Shown here: positions 36,519 through 47,085 of the stretch, in pieces | How positions within the stretch are numbered: the stretch's first letter is position 1 | Layout: each line of letters begins with the position of its first letter | Assembly (NCBI GenBank): GCA_944470555.2 | Contig: OX104134.1 | Location: 16,533,248-16,597,247 of the forward strand | DNA from: Heterobilharzia americana | Taxonomy: Eukaryota > Platyhelminthes > Trematoda > Strigeidida > Schistosomatidae | Direction of reading: 5' to 3' | DNA: 64,000 nt | The notes under the pieces: model-generated | Told to the model about the DNA's origin: nothing | The model's database searches: none | What the model saw: the letters and a program-made list of their open reading frames with translations, nothing else | Made by a program: the position numbers and the translations under genes

Positions 36519-37065
36519 CCTAGCATGATGTATCTCCAAACATATTCTGTGGTTGGTTTCTATATTATCCCTAGGAAGTATAAAGTATCTGGGCAGGTGG
36601 CTGTAAGGGGTTGACTTTCCAAGTGTCGACTGACAGGTTGTGAGATGACAGCGAATATTTGAATCCCAGGAGGGTGATTTTGATGGTGTTGTATTCTCTG
36701 GGCTAAGTGGCTTAGCCGCGGAGCCTTCATCTGCATTCTAGATATCGTCAGCACGAACTTCTGAAGTTGTACAGGTACTTTCAAGATCGTGATGCACTTT
36801 AACGTGAATTCACGACCGTTTTACGACTTTGCTGATAACGTTGTCACAAGATCAGCTTAATTTTCAAACAGCTTACCACACTAGACATGGGTGATGAGCT
36901 AAAAGGGCACAGACATGATTATCCTTAGATAGGTGTAGCAACAATATCCAAACCTTGGTGACACCAGACATGGGTTCACCTTTCAACAGCACTTGTGGAT
37001 AGGCCGATATTCCAGTTAACCACAAGTAAAGCATCACTAAGCTACTACCAGCTGAATCACATAGC

Positions 37066-37408
37066 TGTAACGTTGCACACTTCCCCAAAATCAATGGCCT
37101 GGTGTTCGACGACAGTCAACATTGATGCTGACCTTGATAGTTTAACTGGACTCGCTAAGCTGAAAGCACCCGGTCAAGCATCCTCGCCATTTGGCACGCT
37201 GTCGTGTTACGTTGCACTGTTCCTATCCGACTCCTTAGCCGGTTAGTTGTAACGCATCGGCATCTTGGCACAACCATCTAAATATACTATACCATCCGAC
37301 TACGCTATAGTGTTCTTCTTTGGTCTCGTATCGTGGGTATATAATAAGTTCGAATGATTAGTCATTGGTCTTTGCGTCTGTCGAGTTCGCACCAGGACAA
37401 ATCCTAAA
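37066..37408 (+). mobile_element. solo LTR of the CsRn1-type element
   Basis: This is a 343-bp copy of the LTR found at 42652-42994 and 47555-47897, starting TGTAACG and ending AATCCTAAA, with a number of substitutions. No internal retrotransposon sequence is attached, so it is a solo LTR left by recombination between two LTRs. The flanks share only TAG (TAGC before, TAGT after), a possible worn target duplication. It lies inside the GC-richer island, so that island already existed when this older copy inserted. Confidence 0.93.
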
Positions 37409-37867
37409 TAGTGCCAACAGTAATGGAAGTAACTTTTGAGTTTCAGCATTTGATGGAACCATGACACCAAATTTCGTAACAGATTTCAGATGTGATGAAA
37501 GCACCACTCTTTATGTACGACTAGCCAAACTTTACTTACCAGGTCTGACATCAGTAACCCCAGCCAAGAGTCAGCATTGGAGAAATGGGGACAGAAATGC
37601 GCGAAATGAGGGACAAAGAAGAACAACGTGCTCCTGTAGAATATGATGAGGACATCCATAGAGTCGCTGCTGCTAAATGCGACCGAAACGCAAACCAGCT
37701 GGTACTTACAGCTTAACATCCTGACTTGTGTTGAACCAATTAATTGAACCGATGTTCAAACACTGACCGAGGTAGGCCACTTGGTGGACTTTACCACTGC
37801 TTGAGTAGCTAAAAGACTTGCACTGGAACTTAGCGCAATAGTTCTTAATGTCCCTAACACGATAACG

Positions 37868-38140
37868 TTGAATATAGTCCGAGAAGTGCTGCCCGGGACA
37901 GCGAAACTGCACGATGCCCTTGCAAAATGCTTCAGACCAAAAGGGAGTAAACAAGACCGCCACTGTCCGATACGCTTTCGGTCTAAAACACGGGGAGAGG
38001 CGGAAAAGTTCATTAAAAGGAATCTGTCCTTCCGACTGTGCGAACTTCCTGATAAAACAGTAGTAGAAAAACAGGTTTATAACCGTGACCACAAGTCGGA
38101 TGGTCAGAATGCCTCAGCTGCATTACAGCATACACACTAA
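37868..38140 (+). pseudogene. unidentified decayed coding stretch 3 in the island
   Basis: 90 open codons that extend further upstream in frame past the nominal start, including RLALELSAIVLNVPNT and later KLHDALAKCFRPKGSKQDRH. The sequence looks helical and basic. The family is not recognised. Confidence 0.4.
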
Positions 38141-39359
38141 GGCGGCCTGTAGTTCTTCTGCCACACCCAAGTTTAAGATTTCACCGCCTCTGAACCCCGT
38201 AAAGTCAGCCACATAGAAAGCCACATCGATGAAATGGGAAACAGTAGACTGCGAAATATACGATTTAAACCAACCACTTAACTTGTAGGTGTAGATTTAT
38301 CAAAAGAAAACCTTCAAGTGATACCTCGCACTTTGCGAAAGGCTGCAGCCCTCTTACTGAGGTCTGAAATGACCTAAAGCCTCCGACTCACACTGGCCCA
38401 CGACCTAAAATATCAGCTTTAAAGTACGGAACTAACAAACAGATGCATTCATGGAACACAATGTGTAAAGACCTGTGTGGCGACGGTGCGCTGATCCGAA
38501 GTGACACTATGACTCCCGCCGGCAGTCGCGGAGGTACGTATACTTAACCTCTTGGTAGCGATGGCTCCACCAACGAAGCTCAGTATATCGGACCATACCA
38601 TATTGGCAAAAAAGCCTGCCAAAAGACCCCATAACATGACCCTATCGTTTGCTGGCGAGATAAGCCAAACACCACAACAGCCGTAAGACACCACTAAGGT
38701 GCAATGTGGGAGTGGAATTCGAAAGTCTGTTCGGCGGTCGCTTGCCAGTAAACGTTCCTCAATCCAATATCATACCAGTTATATCCGATGCCACTTGTAA
38801 TAGAGTGCAGTCTCTAGCGATGAATGCGGCAAGAAATCTAAGTCAGCAGGGGTAGCAAAAACACATGATTCCTTGTCCGGTGCATCCCCATTAGCCGCAG
38901 CGTTAGCCAGACAGATGATGGGGACGTTAAAGGCTTTTACTTTGAATCTGTAGTCTTAGCCTTGCACAGCAACTGGATAAATAAAACTAACCGTATGCAC
39001 AACTTCGAGGCATCAACTACCCAAGTGGGAATAACAGGTGTGAATAAACGACAGGTCTAGTGAGGCCCTCTGTTGGGTTCACCGACCCTGTACACCTGTC
39101 ACTTACAGAACCAACGGCGACTACCATCTGTAATGTGGGTGCAAATACCACAGAATGCATATGCATTGAGTCAAACTCCTTGCATGTTGATACTATGTGC
39201 GCAATCGACACCTTAAATAAATACATTTCCCTCCTCCCTTGATAAAACTAATCCTATATCGAACCGTCATTCAGTCGATCTACCACTAAAATGTCCTGAT
39301 AACTATATAACTACGAAGGAGAACGGTGAACGAAAATTGTGTAAGGCAGTCATCAGGTT

Positions 39360-39710
39360 ATGTTCAAAAAAGCGCTAGTGAGGCGCCTCTATCTTTCCAG
39401 CGAATTCGAAAGCTTCATACATTTTAGCTCCTCTCACCTGTACGTCTTTCTCGTAGATACAAAGTCCATTCTTAGCAAACTGCCAGTACTGAGAGAAACA
39501 TCGCCCCTATTTAGACTGCCTGTAATAATCACTAGTGGGTCCTGGTATCGCGCAGATATACCAGAGGAAGAGATACGTATTGGCATGTGCACACGCTTCC
39601 GATACAGCCGCAGTAACAAGAAGGTAGGAGGTTGCTCGGTATACTTCCTAAGCAGCCTCAGTGCGTTCAAGCCGGGAAACATGGTCCTCGACATGTTAGT
39701 GACTCCATAG
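39360..39710 (+). pseudogene. unidentified decayed coding stretch 4 in the island
   Basis: 116 open plus-strand codons, with a 126-codon minus-strand frame across the same DNA. Because both strands are open, the choice of strand is uncertain. I prefer plus because the other island stretches are on plus. No domain was recognised. Confidence 0.3.
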
Positions 39711-40161
39711 GTCACCGTACAGTACAGGAACTCTAAGGCACTGATTGGATATGTCTGTAGAGCAACTGATGTCTTCAGAAACCATGAGATGTCACTAGCT
39801 ACGCTCTGAAACATGGATCCTCTTTTCCAGTTGATTGCAAGATCATATACAATGGCTTTAACCTACCTGACGTTAGGTGGGATTCATTCTGTGGTCAAGC
39901 CAAGTATGATACATTTTTCGTACACTAGATTTTTTCTGGCGGAAATAGAGTGCTGATGCTCCTACAAGGGTAAAAATGTTTGGACATAATATTTTGCCAC
40001 GACACAAGCTTTCTTTTGACATGCATAGGCCTAAATTTTCCATGACGTGATCTCAAAACCGTATCGTTAGGGTTTACACCCCCTTCAACCGACAGTTAAG
40101 TTGATACTCCCATCCTGCAACAATAATATATGGAGATTGAAACAAAACTGACAGAAAGCTG

Positions 40162-40516
40162 TTGTATCCGCTGACTGACAGCGTTGACTGGGGATTGCAT
40201 TTCACCACTGCCGACCCCAAACTAGCAATAAATGTTTTTTACTACAATCCATACGCCTGTCTCAATACTGCTCTGACACCGAACGGTTTCAAGCAAACGC
40301 CTCGGGCCAGTAAGCTATTAATACCTTCTAGTGCTGGTGGGAGGTTGCAGTAACTTTCAGCGAGGCACTATGGACACCACAGCTTCAATGCAATTCGGTC
40401 GATTCTTGATGTTCTCCATCACACACAACTATGATATACACATGAAGGATGGAGAGAGTTGTGCGCTAGCTCTCTTATCTACAGCATATGCCCTCTCAGC
40501 ACCGCTAATGGAGTAA
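40162..40516 (+). pseudogene. unidentified decayed coding stretch 5 in the island
   Basis: Two overlapping frames. The first contains FYYNPYACLNTALTPNGFKQ. The second contains RGTMDTTASMQFGRFLMF followed by a DIHMKDGESCALALL-like stretch. They read as successive parts of one protein with a frameshift near 40335. A virus-like structural protein is one guess from the aromatic, beta-type composition, but nothing diagnostic is visible. Confidence 0.35.
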
Positions 40517-40842
40517 TGAAGCTGCATAAAACACAAAATTCCTCCTCTTATTTAGGGCACTGTAGCTCACAATAATGCAAGGGGTATACGTGTTATTGAG
40601 CCACATATTTGGAGTCAATTATCCCGAACCCACGATTTTCGTGTGATACCAATACGGTCCGCACCGTAAAAATGCTCCTCGCTCACGATGCCGTCAACAG
40701 GCACTGATGAATCTGCACATGTTGAAGTCCTCAAGGCGTCAGTTTTCTCCCTCGTAGGGGTCTCTCCTGATCGGCCGAAGATAATGGTGCCCAGTGGGAT
40801 CTCAAGAGATGCAAATCACGACGGCACAAAACAAAAGGTGAC

Positions 40843-41677
40843 ATGAAAATCCCACTTATCCATTTCACGAATAAAGACCCAATCAAAGACAAGTTTTTTC
40901 AAGAGGCGGAAAGTAGTCCTGCAGAAAGCTCTGTGAAACTTCCACCTTGCCTCCTGAATCTTGGAAATACATGCTACGCGGATGCTTCCGTTCAGTTGCT
41001 TCACTCAATTCCTGGGCTTCATCTGGCTTTGCAGAGGCGTCATATGCCACAAACGTCTTTGGAAACGGAAGATCTCGGTGAAACGTGTGGAAGCTCAGGG
41101 TTCCTATTTTCATCGTTACCGAGAGAGAAGGGACCGGTTAACCCGATGTTTTTTCCAGGCTGTGTTCACCTTACCTACACCCTACTAGACACCCCAGCAG
41201 TAGCAGGAAGCGGTGAAATGTCCACGGTGACGCCTGGTTTGGAGAAACAACAGAGCTGACTTGGGTGCTAAAAATAACTATCATGTTAGGATCGAAAGTA
41301 ACTTGGACTTTCTCAGGAAATTCAAGACGGAATCCTGCCGACTGATTTCCCACCGGCAAACTATCATGCAGACTGAGCTGTACTGAGTCCGAAGAAACTG
41401 AAACAGAAAACAAAGGGACATTAACAGAACTGTCTTGCTTCATGAATCAATGTGTGGAACACTTGTTCACCGGTATTGGAGACGGTTTGACAGAACATTG
41501 AACAAAGTGTTCATTAGTGCTGGATCAAGGAGTTTTGAGTCATCTGGTCACGAGAAACACGAGCGGGCATTATGCTTCCTGGGTAGAATTACAAAGCATG
41601 TGACCCAAATTAGATGGTGGGGTTTAAGTCAAGTGACTTCTGACAATATCTTTCGCTGGTCTGGAGGTGATGATTAG
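40843..41677 (+). pseudogene. ubiquitin-specific-protease-like (USP) domain relic
   Basis: At 40942-41010 one frame reads PPCLLNLGNTCYADASVQLL, which matches the Cys box of ubiquitin-specific proteases (GLxNLGNTCYxNxxLQ) with the catalytic cysteine codon at 40972-40974. About 200 codons downstream, in another frame, GVLSHLVTRNTSGHYASWVE at 41537-41596 matches the His box (SHxG...SGHYxSxV) with the catalytic histidine codon at 41568-41570. Order and spacing fit a compact USP. Frames change between the boxes and stops intervene, so it is a relic or is broken by sequence errors. USPs remove ubiquitin from proteins. Whether this came from a host gene, a transposon or a virus is unknown. Confidence 0.65.
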
Positions 41678-41959
41678 GATTGCGCATACTTCGTACATTA
41701 TGGACCTCGTCGTATGAAAAAGGAATCCATGGATTCGTGTGATCGACCCTCAGCTGATACCAAAACAGCAACAACCAACGGAGTTCAAAAGGTCTCGCAG
41801 ACCGCTAAAACTCCCAGAATTCGTAACACGATATTAGTTCATGTGAACTTTTTATTGCATGAGCTTTTCATTCTATTCTAAACGGTTGCAACCATCTGCC
41901 TATCGCGATTTACTCGTAAAGACAGTAACGAAGTTGGTGCTTTTGATGTTATTGCTTGT

Positions 41960-42060
41960 ATTACATCATCGTTGATTGGACCGAATTGATCGGTCTCTAT
42001 CGGCATATGGGCCTCTGTTTTCGGATGCCTCGATATTGCCTGCGTCCTAACTATATTAAT
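41960..42060. repeat. dispersed repeat of about 100 bp, copy 2
   Basis: Same-orientation match to 16200-16310: GGCATATGGGC, CGGATGCCTCGATATTGCCT. Confidence 0.65.
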
Positions 42061-42185
42061 GATGGATCCAGTCTGAGTCCCGGTGGGAACAATGTATCTC
42101 ACTGGGAGGCAGGTACATCGGGCTGACGAGTCCAAAGAAAGGTCGACATGCGCCCCCTGGATTCCACTGCTGGCCACTACCCGTC
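42061..42185 (+). mobile_element. SINE family B, truncated, with decayed hammerhead
   Basis: This lacks the box A part. It has GGTGGGAACAA, CTGGGAGGCAGGTACATC, then CTGACGA (42123-42129, one change from CTGATGA), stem II GTCC/GGTC, GACA in place of GAAA, and the family tail TGGATTCCACTGCTGGCCAC. The ribozyme boxes each carry a change, so it is presumably inactive. Confidence 0.75.
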
Positions 42186-42239
42186 ATTAACAGTTGGTGC
42201 TTTGTTACATCACTTTTTTTCATCTAGAAACTCATAAAA

Positions 42240-42651
42240 TTGTGATCAACCAAGCCACAGGGATGCTAAAATGCCCTAGTAGCGCTGGCACGGACGGAAG
42301 ACTGACATACATATTTAAATATAGTGGCCCCGATATCCCACTACTATCACTCAAGATATTTTCCATGTCTGTAGAATCTTCCACTTATCTCAACATCTGG
42401 AAAACATCATCTATCCAACTTAGACATAAGTCTGGTTCAAAGATATTAGCCAGTAGATATAGATCCATCAACATTACTTATGCAGTGTCCAGAATTATGG
42501 AGAAAGCCATTAAGAAAAGCACTCCGTAGTATATGGTTAGTATCAGCACTACCAAATCTAACCGACCTGGGTTCCTAGAATCGAGGTTCTGGATGGCTTG
42601 TCATGCCAACCTCTTCAACATCATGACTAACTCGTGTGACCGACACCAAAT
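42240..42651 (+). mobile_element. LINE reverse transcriptase, 5-prime half (interrupted)
   Basis: A plus frame reads CPSSAGTDG, then IFKYSGPDIPLLSLKIFSMS, RYRSINITYAVSRIMEKAIK, and after a stop GFLESRFWMACHANLFNIMT up to SCDRHQ. These are the fingers blocks of a CR1/Jockey-like non-LTR reverse transcriptase (the YRPIxxxS block and the QxGFxxGRS block). The frame is interrupted by the LTR element at 42652 and resumes at 47902. It has a stop and substitutions, so this LINE was already dead. Confidence 0.82.
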
Positions 42652-42994
42652 TGTAGCGTCATACACTTCCCCAAAATCAATAGCCTAGGGTTTGACGACT
42701 TCGACATTGATGCTGACCTTGATAGTTTAACTGGACTCGCTAAGCTGAAGGCATCCGGTCAAGCATCCTCGCCATTTGGCACGCTGTCGTGTTACGTTGC
42801 ATTGCTCGTATTCGACTCTCTAGCCAGTTAGTTGGAACGCATCGGTATTTTGGCATAACCATCCAAATATACTATTCCATCCGACTACGCTATCGTGTTC
42901 TTCCTTGGTCTCGTATTCGTGGGTATATAACAAGTTCGAATAATTAGTGATTGGTCTTTGCGTCTGTCAAGTTCGCACCAGGACAAATCCTAAA
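42652..42994 (+). repeat. 5-prime LTR
   Basis: 343 bp, TGTAGCG...AATCCTAAA, apparently identical to the 3-prime LTR at 47555-47897. It contains a TATATAA box at 42924-42930, about 65 bp before the primer site. Confidence 0.95.
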
Positions 42995-42995
42995 T

Positions 42996-43014
42996 TGGTG
43001 AGCCCGACGTGATC
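42996..43014 (+). other. primer binding site, tRNA-Trp type
   Basis: TGGTGAGCCCGACGTGATC begins two bases after the 5-prime LTR. It is complementary, with one mismatch near the CCA end, to the 3-prime end of animal tRNA-Trp. Minus-strand DNA synthesis would start here. A partial repeat of the same start (TTGGTGAGCC) lies at about 43054. Confidence 0.85.
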
Positions 43015-43134
43015 CCGACGTGATCACATATCCCGAACAATAGCAAGTATTGAATTGGTGAGCCTGTTCCATTTTATATTTGTTTATTGTTTTCATTTCG
43101 ATAACATTTATATATCCATTTACTACACTTTCTC

Positions 43135-43972
43135 ATGTCCGACCACACTCCCAAGCTTATTCGTATTAAGCCGACCTCGAACACGATCCAACTCGTGCCA
43201 TATTGGCCAGACAATGCAGAAACATGGTTTCTGTATGCCGAGGCCGATTTTCGAGAACAGGGTGTCTCAGATCCTCATCTCGATTTCTTGCTGTCATACG
43301 TTCACTACCGCGAGAATTAAACAGGTTGTTACAGCAAACATGTTTAATCCTGAAGTAAGTGACCCTTATGCACTTCTAAAGGCCGCACTCTTGAAGAAAA
43401 GCGATCTCACAGATCGCCAACGTCTAGACGAATTGCTTCGTAACATCGAGCTAGGCAGCCACTCAGCTACTGAAGTCCTCGCACGCATGCGAGAAGTAAT
43501 CGGTGCACGAACATTTGACGATGGTTTCTTCCGAGAACTATTTCTCTCGAAACTACCACAACCGGTGCAAACCGTGTTGGTGACACTCCAGTCAGTCCCA
43601 CTCGACGACCTGGCAGCCTCAGCAGATAAAATACTGGAGATATCCAGCAGACCCGTCTCCAACGTATATTCTATCTGTGACAAAACAGAGCGCCAGGATT
43701 CGGAGGTGACCAAGTTGTGCAACTCTGTGAAACGGTTGCTACGATCTCGAAGTCCTAGATCACGTAGCACTTCACAGAAACGCACCTTGGCGCATCGCAG
43801 CAAGTCGCGTGGTAGCCCTAAAACGAAACCCAACAGGGTGGAAAACCCTGAATGGTGCTGGTTTCATAACACTTACGGGGATGAAGCCAGAAAATGTCGT
43901 AAACCATGCCGTTTTAAGAAGGACACAAACTCGGGAAACGGTCACGCCGGCACGTGCTCACGGCAACCGTAG
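43135..43972 (+). pseudogene. gag: gag of the CsRn1-type element, frame-broken near the N-terminus
   Basis: Translation starts at ATG 43135 (MSDHTPKLIRIKP), and VPYWPDNAETWFLYAEADF is the conserved N-terminal block of CsRn1-type Gag. The frame is lost between about 43276 and 43318. A short piece continues in the third frame, and the rest (from about VTANMFNPE to the TAG at 43970-43972) is in the second. Each change fits loss of one base, the second in an A-run. The C-terminal part holds the capsid region and a zinc knuckle C-x2-H-x9-C-x3-C (codons at 43856, 43865, 43895, 43907), the CHCC type of the clade instead of the usual CCHC. Either this copy cannot make full Gag or the assembly has two base-run errors. 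Confidence 0.85.
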
Positions 43973-46900
43973 CCGGCGGAAAAAGCCGTTTGCTCTACGT
44001 CACCGACATTAAAACGAAAGTCCGCTACCTCGTCGACACCGGCGCAGAAGTTAGCGTTCTTCCAGCAACGACAAAGGAGCGTCATCTCGACCCATCCTTC
44101 AATCTTCAAGCAGCCAACGGCAAGGCAATCGCGACATTCGGGAGACGGTATGCCTACCTCAACTTAGGTTTACGCAAACCTATTCACTGGATTTTCCTCC
44201 TGGCAGACGTCTCTATGCCCATCATTGGCATAGATTTGCTGAACCATTACGATCTACTCGTAGATGCTCGCCGTCGACGACTGATAGATAACAACACAAA
44301 GTTATCTATTGGCGGCACCACCTATGTAGGTCCGAGTTTAGCCATCGTTAGGACTAAACAATCAGGCGACGCGTCCTACCAGGCAGTTCTGGAGAAATAT
44401 CCAGAGTTACAACAACCGAAACACACTCTTCCGTGCATAACCAGCAATGTTATGCATCACGTCACAACCACAGGTCCACCTGTGGCATCCAAAGCTCGCC
44501 GTTTAGCCCCCGATAAGCTGCAAACGGCGAAAAATGAATTCGACCATATGCTCGAACTGGGCATTATCAGACCGTCGAACAGTCCTTGGGCATCGCCATT
44601 GCACATGGTGCCCAAAAAGGATAGCAACGACTGGCGTCCGACCGGTGATTACCGAAGGCTTAACGCCAAAACAACTCCGGACTGCTACCCTATACCCCAC
44701 GTTTACGACTTGACCGCAACCTTATGCGGCATGAACATTTTCTCGAAAATCGACTTAGTCAAAGCGTACAACCAGATACCTATGGCAGCAGAAGATATCG
44801 CGAAAACAGCCATTATTACTCCTTTTGGCCTGTTTGAATTCCTGCGCATGCCTTTTGGTCTTCGGAATGCAGCACAAACATTCCAACGCTTTATGGACGA
44901 CGTCTTCCGTGGTCTGAATTTTGTTCATGTCTACATAGATGACTGTCTAATTGCGAGTCCAGATAAGGAAACACACCTTAAACATTTGGACCTCGCATTC
45001 GAAAGACTCAAAAAACATGGCATCACAGTTAACTTACAGAAGTGTGAAATAGGAGTTGAATCACTCAGCTTCCTTGGGCATACCATTGACAACAAAGGTA
45101 TACGCCCATTGAGAGATAAAGTGGCGGCTATCACAAACTATCCAGAGCCGACCACTGTGAAACATCTCCGCACTTTCAATGGCCTGGTAAGTTATTACCG
45201 AAGGTTTATCCCTAACTGTGCCTCTGTCATGAGACCACTCACAGATCTACTTCGAGGAACTGCGAAGTTCGTGTCTCTGGACAACGCGGCTAGACTTGCT
45301 TTCTCCAAAGTCAAGGAAGCCATTTCGAACGCAACCATGCTTATGCATCATGACCCCAATGCTCCTCTGAGTATTGCTGTTGATGCATCTGATTCAGCAA
45401 TTGGAGCAGTTTTGCAACAGTTGACTGACAACCAGTGGCAACCGTTAGCCTTTTTCTCGAGGCGGCTGCAAGACGCGGAAACAAGATACAGTACATTTGG
45501 TAGGGAACTCCTAGCCATGTACTGTTCTGTACGCCATTTTCGACATTCTGTGGAAGGTCGTGATTTCATTATTTTCACAGACCACAAACCGTTAACCTTT
45601 TCCCTCAGCTCGGCGTCTGACAAATACTCCCCTCGTGAGTCGCGACAGCTGGATTACATTTCCCAGTTCACGTCAGACATCCGCCACATTTCTGGAGCAA
45701 ACAACTCCGCAGCCGACGCACTATCTCGAATAGCTTCGATAAACTATATCGAGGGTATTGATCTCGTTGAACTAGCTCGGCGTCAAAAGGAAGACCTTGA
45801 GCTGCATCATGAGTTGTCGTCCACAACTCTCAAACTGCGACTTTGTCCTGTTGGATCAGACAAGGATGCAATTTTGTGCGATGTCTCTGCTAGTCAACCA
45901 CGCCCAATAGTTCCGAAGAGTTGTCGACGCAACGTCTTCAATACGTTGCACAAACTCTCTCATCCAGGTGTACGAGCCACCATTAGGCTTATCGCACAAC
46001 GTTTCTGCTGGCCTGGGATGAACAAAGACGTTAAGGAGTGGGCCCAGTCGTGCTTAGCTTGTCAAAAGTGTAAAGTCACGCGACACACGAAAAGCCCTTT
46101 AGGCTCATTTCTAGCCCCAGACATGCGTTTCGACCACGTCCATATAGATATTGTAGGACCCCTACCAGAATCTAATGGATGTACCTACCTTTTCACCTGT
46201 GTTGATCGTTTCACACGATGGCCGGAAGCAGTACCCATTAAAGATATTACTGCCGAAACAGTTGCTCGTGTTTTCGTCGAAAGATGGATCGCGAACTTCG
46301 GATGTCCATCCTACGTCACAACCGACCGTGGGCGCCAATTTGAGTGCGGACTATTTCACGCTCTAACGGCACTTTTAGGTTGCACTCGGTTCCGAACGAC
46401 AGCCTACCATCCACAAGCAAATGGCATGGTAGAGCGTTTCCATCGACAGCTGAAAGCTTCCCTTTCAGCTACAAACATACCTCAGTGGACCGAGGCTCTG
46501 CCTCTAGTCCTACTAGGTATTCGTAACGCGTTGAAAGTTGATGCTGGATGCACTCCTGCAGAACTCGTCTATGGGACCACTCTTCGCCTACCAGGTGAGT
46601 TTGTTTCCCCTTCAACTTTCAAACATGTTTCCGATAGGGCATCTTATGTGACTAGGCTTACAAACGCAATGCGTTCAGTTAGGCCTTCTCCGATTAGACC
46701 GCAAACGACTGATGTTTTCGTCCACCCCAGTTTACAGAAGACATCACACGTGTTTGTTCGCCACGACGCTGTTCGTCGACCACTTGAACCACCCTACGAC
46801 GGGCCGTTCAAAGTGATTAAGCGACATGAGAAATTCTATGTAATTGAGCGAGGCGGACGCGAAGATACTGTCAGTATCGACCGTTTGAAACCAGCTTATT

Positions 46901-47085
46901 TCGAAGGCAACCCCATTGTAAGTGACGTTTCAGCTCGCTACATCCGGCCGACGGATGACTCAATTATCGAAATTCTCGACGATGTGCCTGGTAATGCACA
47001 GCTGCAACAACCAGCGGCGCAACAAAAAACACGATCAGGTCGAACCGTCAGGTTCCCAGAGTACCTGAAGTCATATTCAACTTAG
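43918..47085 (+). CDS. pol: pol polyprotein (protease, RT, RNase H, integrase)
   Basis: This frame is open from 43918 and overlaps the end of gag by 55 nt in the -1 frame, so it is expected to be made as a Gag-Pol fusion. Counting from 43954: aspartic protease [12 protein letters not shown] (DTG 28-30); reverse transcriptase with [15 protein letters not shown] and [10 protein letters not shown] (YIDD 327-330); RNase H with [13 protein letters not shown] (Asp477) and FTDHKPL; integrase zinc finger His666/His670/Cys700/Cys703; DDE triad Asp732, Asp791, Glu827 ([27 protein letters not shown]); a GPY/F-type module near [13 protein letters not shown]; and a C-terminal [13 protein letters not shown] tail common in this clade. 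It ends with TAG at 47083-47085. No inactivating change was seen, so the enzymes appear functional. Confidence 0.97.
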   Translation, partial: EGHKLGKRSRRHVLTATVAGGKSRLLYVTDIKTKVRYLVDTGAEVSVLPATTKERHLDPSFNLQAANGKAIATFGRRYAYLNLGLRKPIHWIFLLADVSMPIIGIDLLNHYDLLVDARRRRLIDNNTKLSIGGTTYVGPSLAIVRTKQSGDASYQAVLEKYPELQQPKHTLPCITSNVMHHVTTTGPPVASKARRLAPDKLQTAKNEFDHMLELGIIRPSNSPWASPLHMVPKKDSNDWRPTGDYRRLNAKTTPDCYPIPHVYDLTATLCGMNIFSKIDLVKAYNQIPMAAEDIAKTAIITPFGLFEFLRMPFGLRNAAQTFQRFMDDVFRGLNFVHVYIDDCLIASPDKETHLKHLDLAFERLKKHGITVNLQKCEIGVESLSFLGHTIDNKGIRPLRDKVAAITNYPEPTTVKHLRTFNGLVSYYRRFIPNCASVMRPLTDLLRGTAKFVSLDNAARLAFSKVKEAISNATMLMHHDPNAPLSIAVDASDSAIGAVLQQLTDNQWQPLAFFSRRLQDAETRYSTFGRELLAMYCSVRHFRHSVEGRDFIIFTDHKPLTFSLSSASDKYSPRESRQLDYISQFTSDIRHISGANNSAADALSRIASINYIEGIDLVELARRQKEDLELHHELSSTTLKLRLCPVGSDKDAILCDVSASQPRPIVPKSCRRNVFNTLHKLSHPGVRATIRLIAQRFCWPGMNKDVKEWAQSCLACQKCKVTRHTKSPLGSFLAPDMRFDHVHIDIVGPLPESNGCTYLFTCVDRFTRWPEAVPIKDITAETVARVFVERWIANFGCPSYVTTDRGRQFECGLFHALTALLGCTRFRTTAYHPQANGMVERFHRQLKASLSATNIPQWTEALPLVLLGIRNALKVDAGCTPAELVYGTTLRLPGEFVSPSTFKHVSDRASYVTRLTNAMRSVRPSPIRPQTTDVFVHPSLQKTSHVFVRHDAVRRPLEPPYDGPFKVIKRHEKFYVIERGGREDTVSIDRLKPAYFEGNPIVSDVSARYIRPTDDSIIEILDDVPGNAQLQQPAAQQKTRSGRTVRFPEYLKSYST
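43933..43977 (+). promoter_or_regulatory. -1 ribosomal frameshift signal between gag and pol
   Basis: The heptamer GGGAAAC (43933-43939) is phased as tcG-GGA-AAC in the gag frame, the X-XXY-YYZ form of a slippery site. After a 6-nt spacer, GCCGGC at 43946-43951 can pair with GCCGGC at 43972-43977 to form an all-GC 6-bp stem around a 20-nt loop that may also form a pseudoknot. A -1 slip here leads directly into the pol frame. The gag stop lies inside the signal. Confidence 0.8.

Larger units (their letters stand above)
33900..42000 (+). other. GC-richer island with decayed plus-strand coding stretches
   Basis: Base composition rises visibly (many lines near half GC) compared with the AT-rich DNA on both sides. 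The plus strand is unusually open, with coding-like stretches of 90-140 codons interrupted by shifts and stops. No reverse transcriptase, integrase, polymerase or transposase motif was recognised outside the solo LTR. The only domain I can name is a ubiquitin-specific-protease-like region near its 3-prime end. The simplest reading is one long, old foreign coding sequence (a large transposon or an endogenised virus) broken by many indels, but this is inference. Confidence 0.5.

Noticed and set aside
36995..37246. 83-codon frame, and the similar 61-codon frame at 47549-47734
   Set aside because: Both are translations of the LTR, which is non-coding.
37706..38092. 128-codon minus-strand frame in the island
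   Set aside because: It overlaps the plus-strand coding-like stretch at 37868-38140, which has the more protein-like composition. No motif on minus.
39434..39814. 126-codon minus-strand frame in the island
   Set aside because: No domain, and the other coding-like stretches of the island are on the plus strand. Probably a shadow of the plus frame at 39360-39710.
41878..42177. 99-codon minus-strand frame
   Set aside because: It runs across a dispersed repeat and an antisense SINE and has no protein signature.
43366..43833. 155-codon minus-strand frame
   Set aside because: Antisense shadow of gag.
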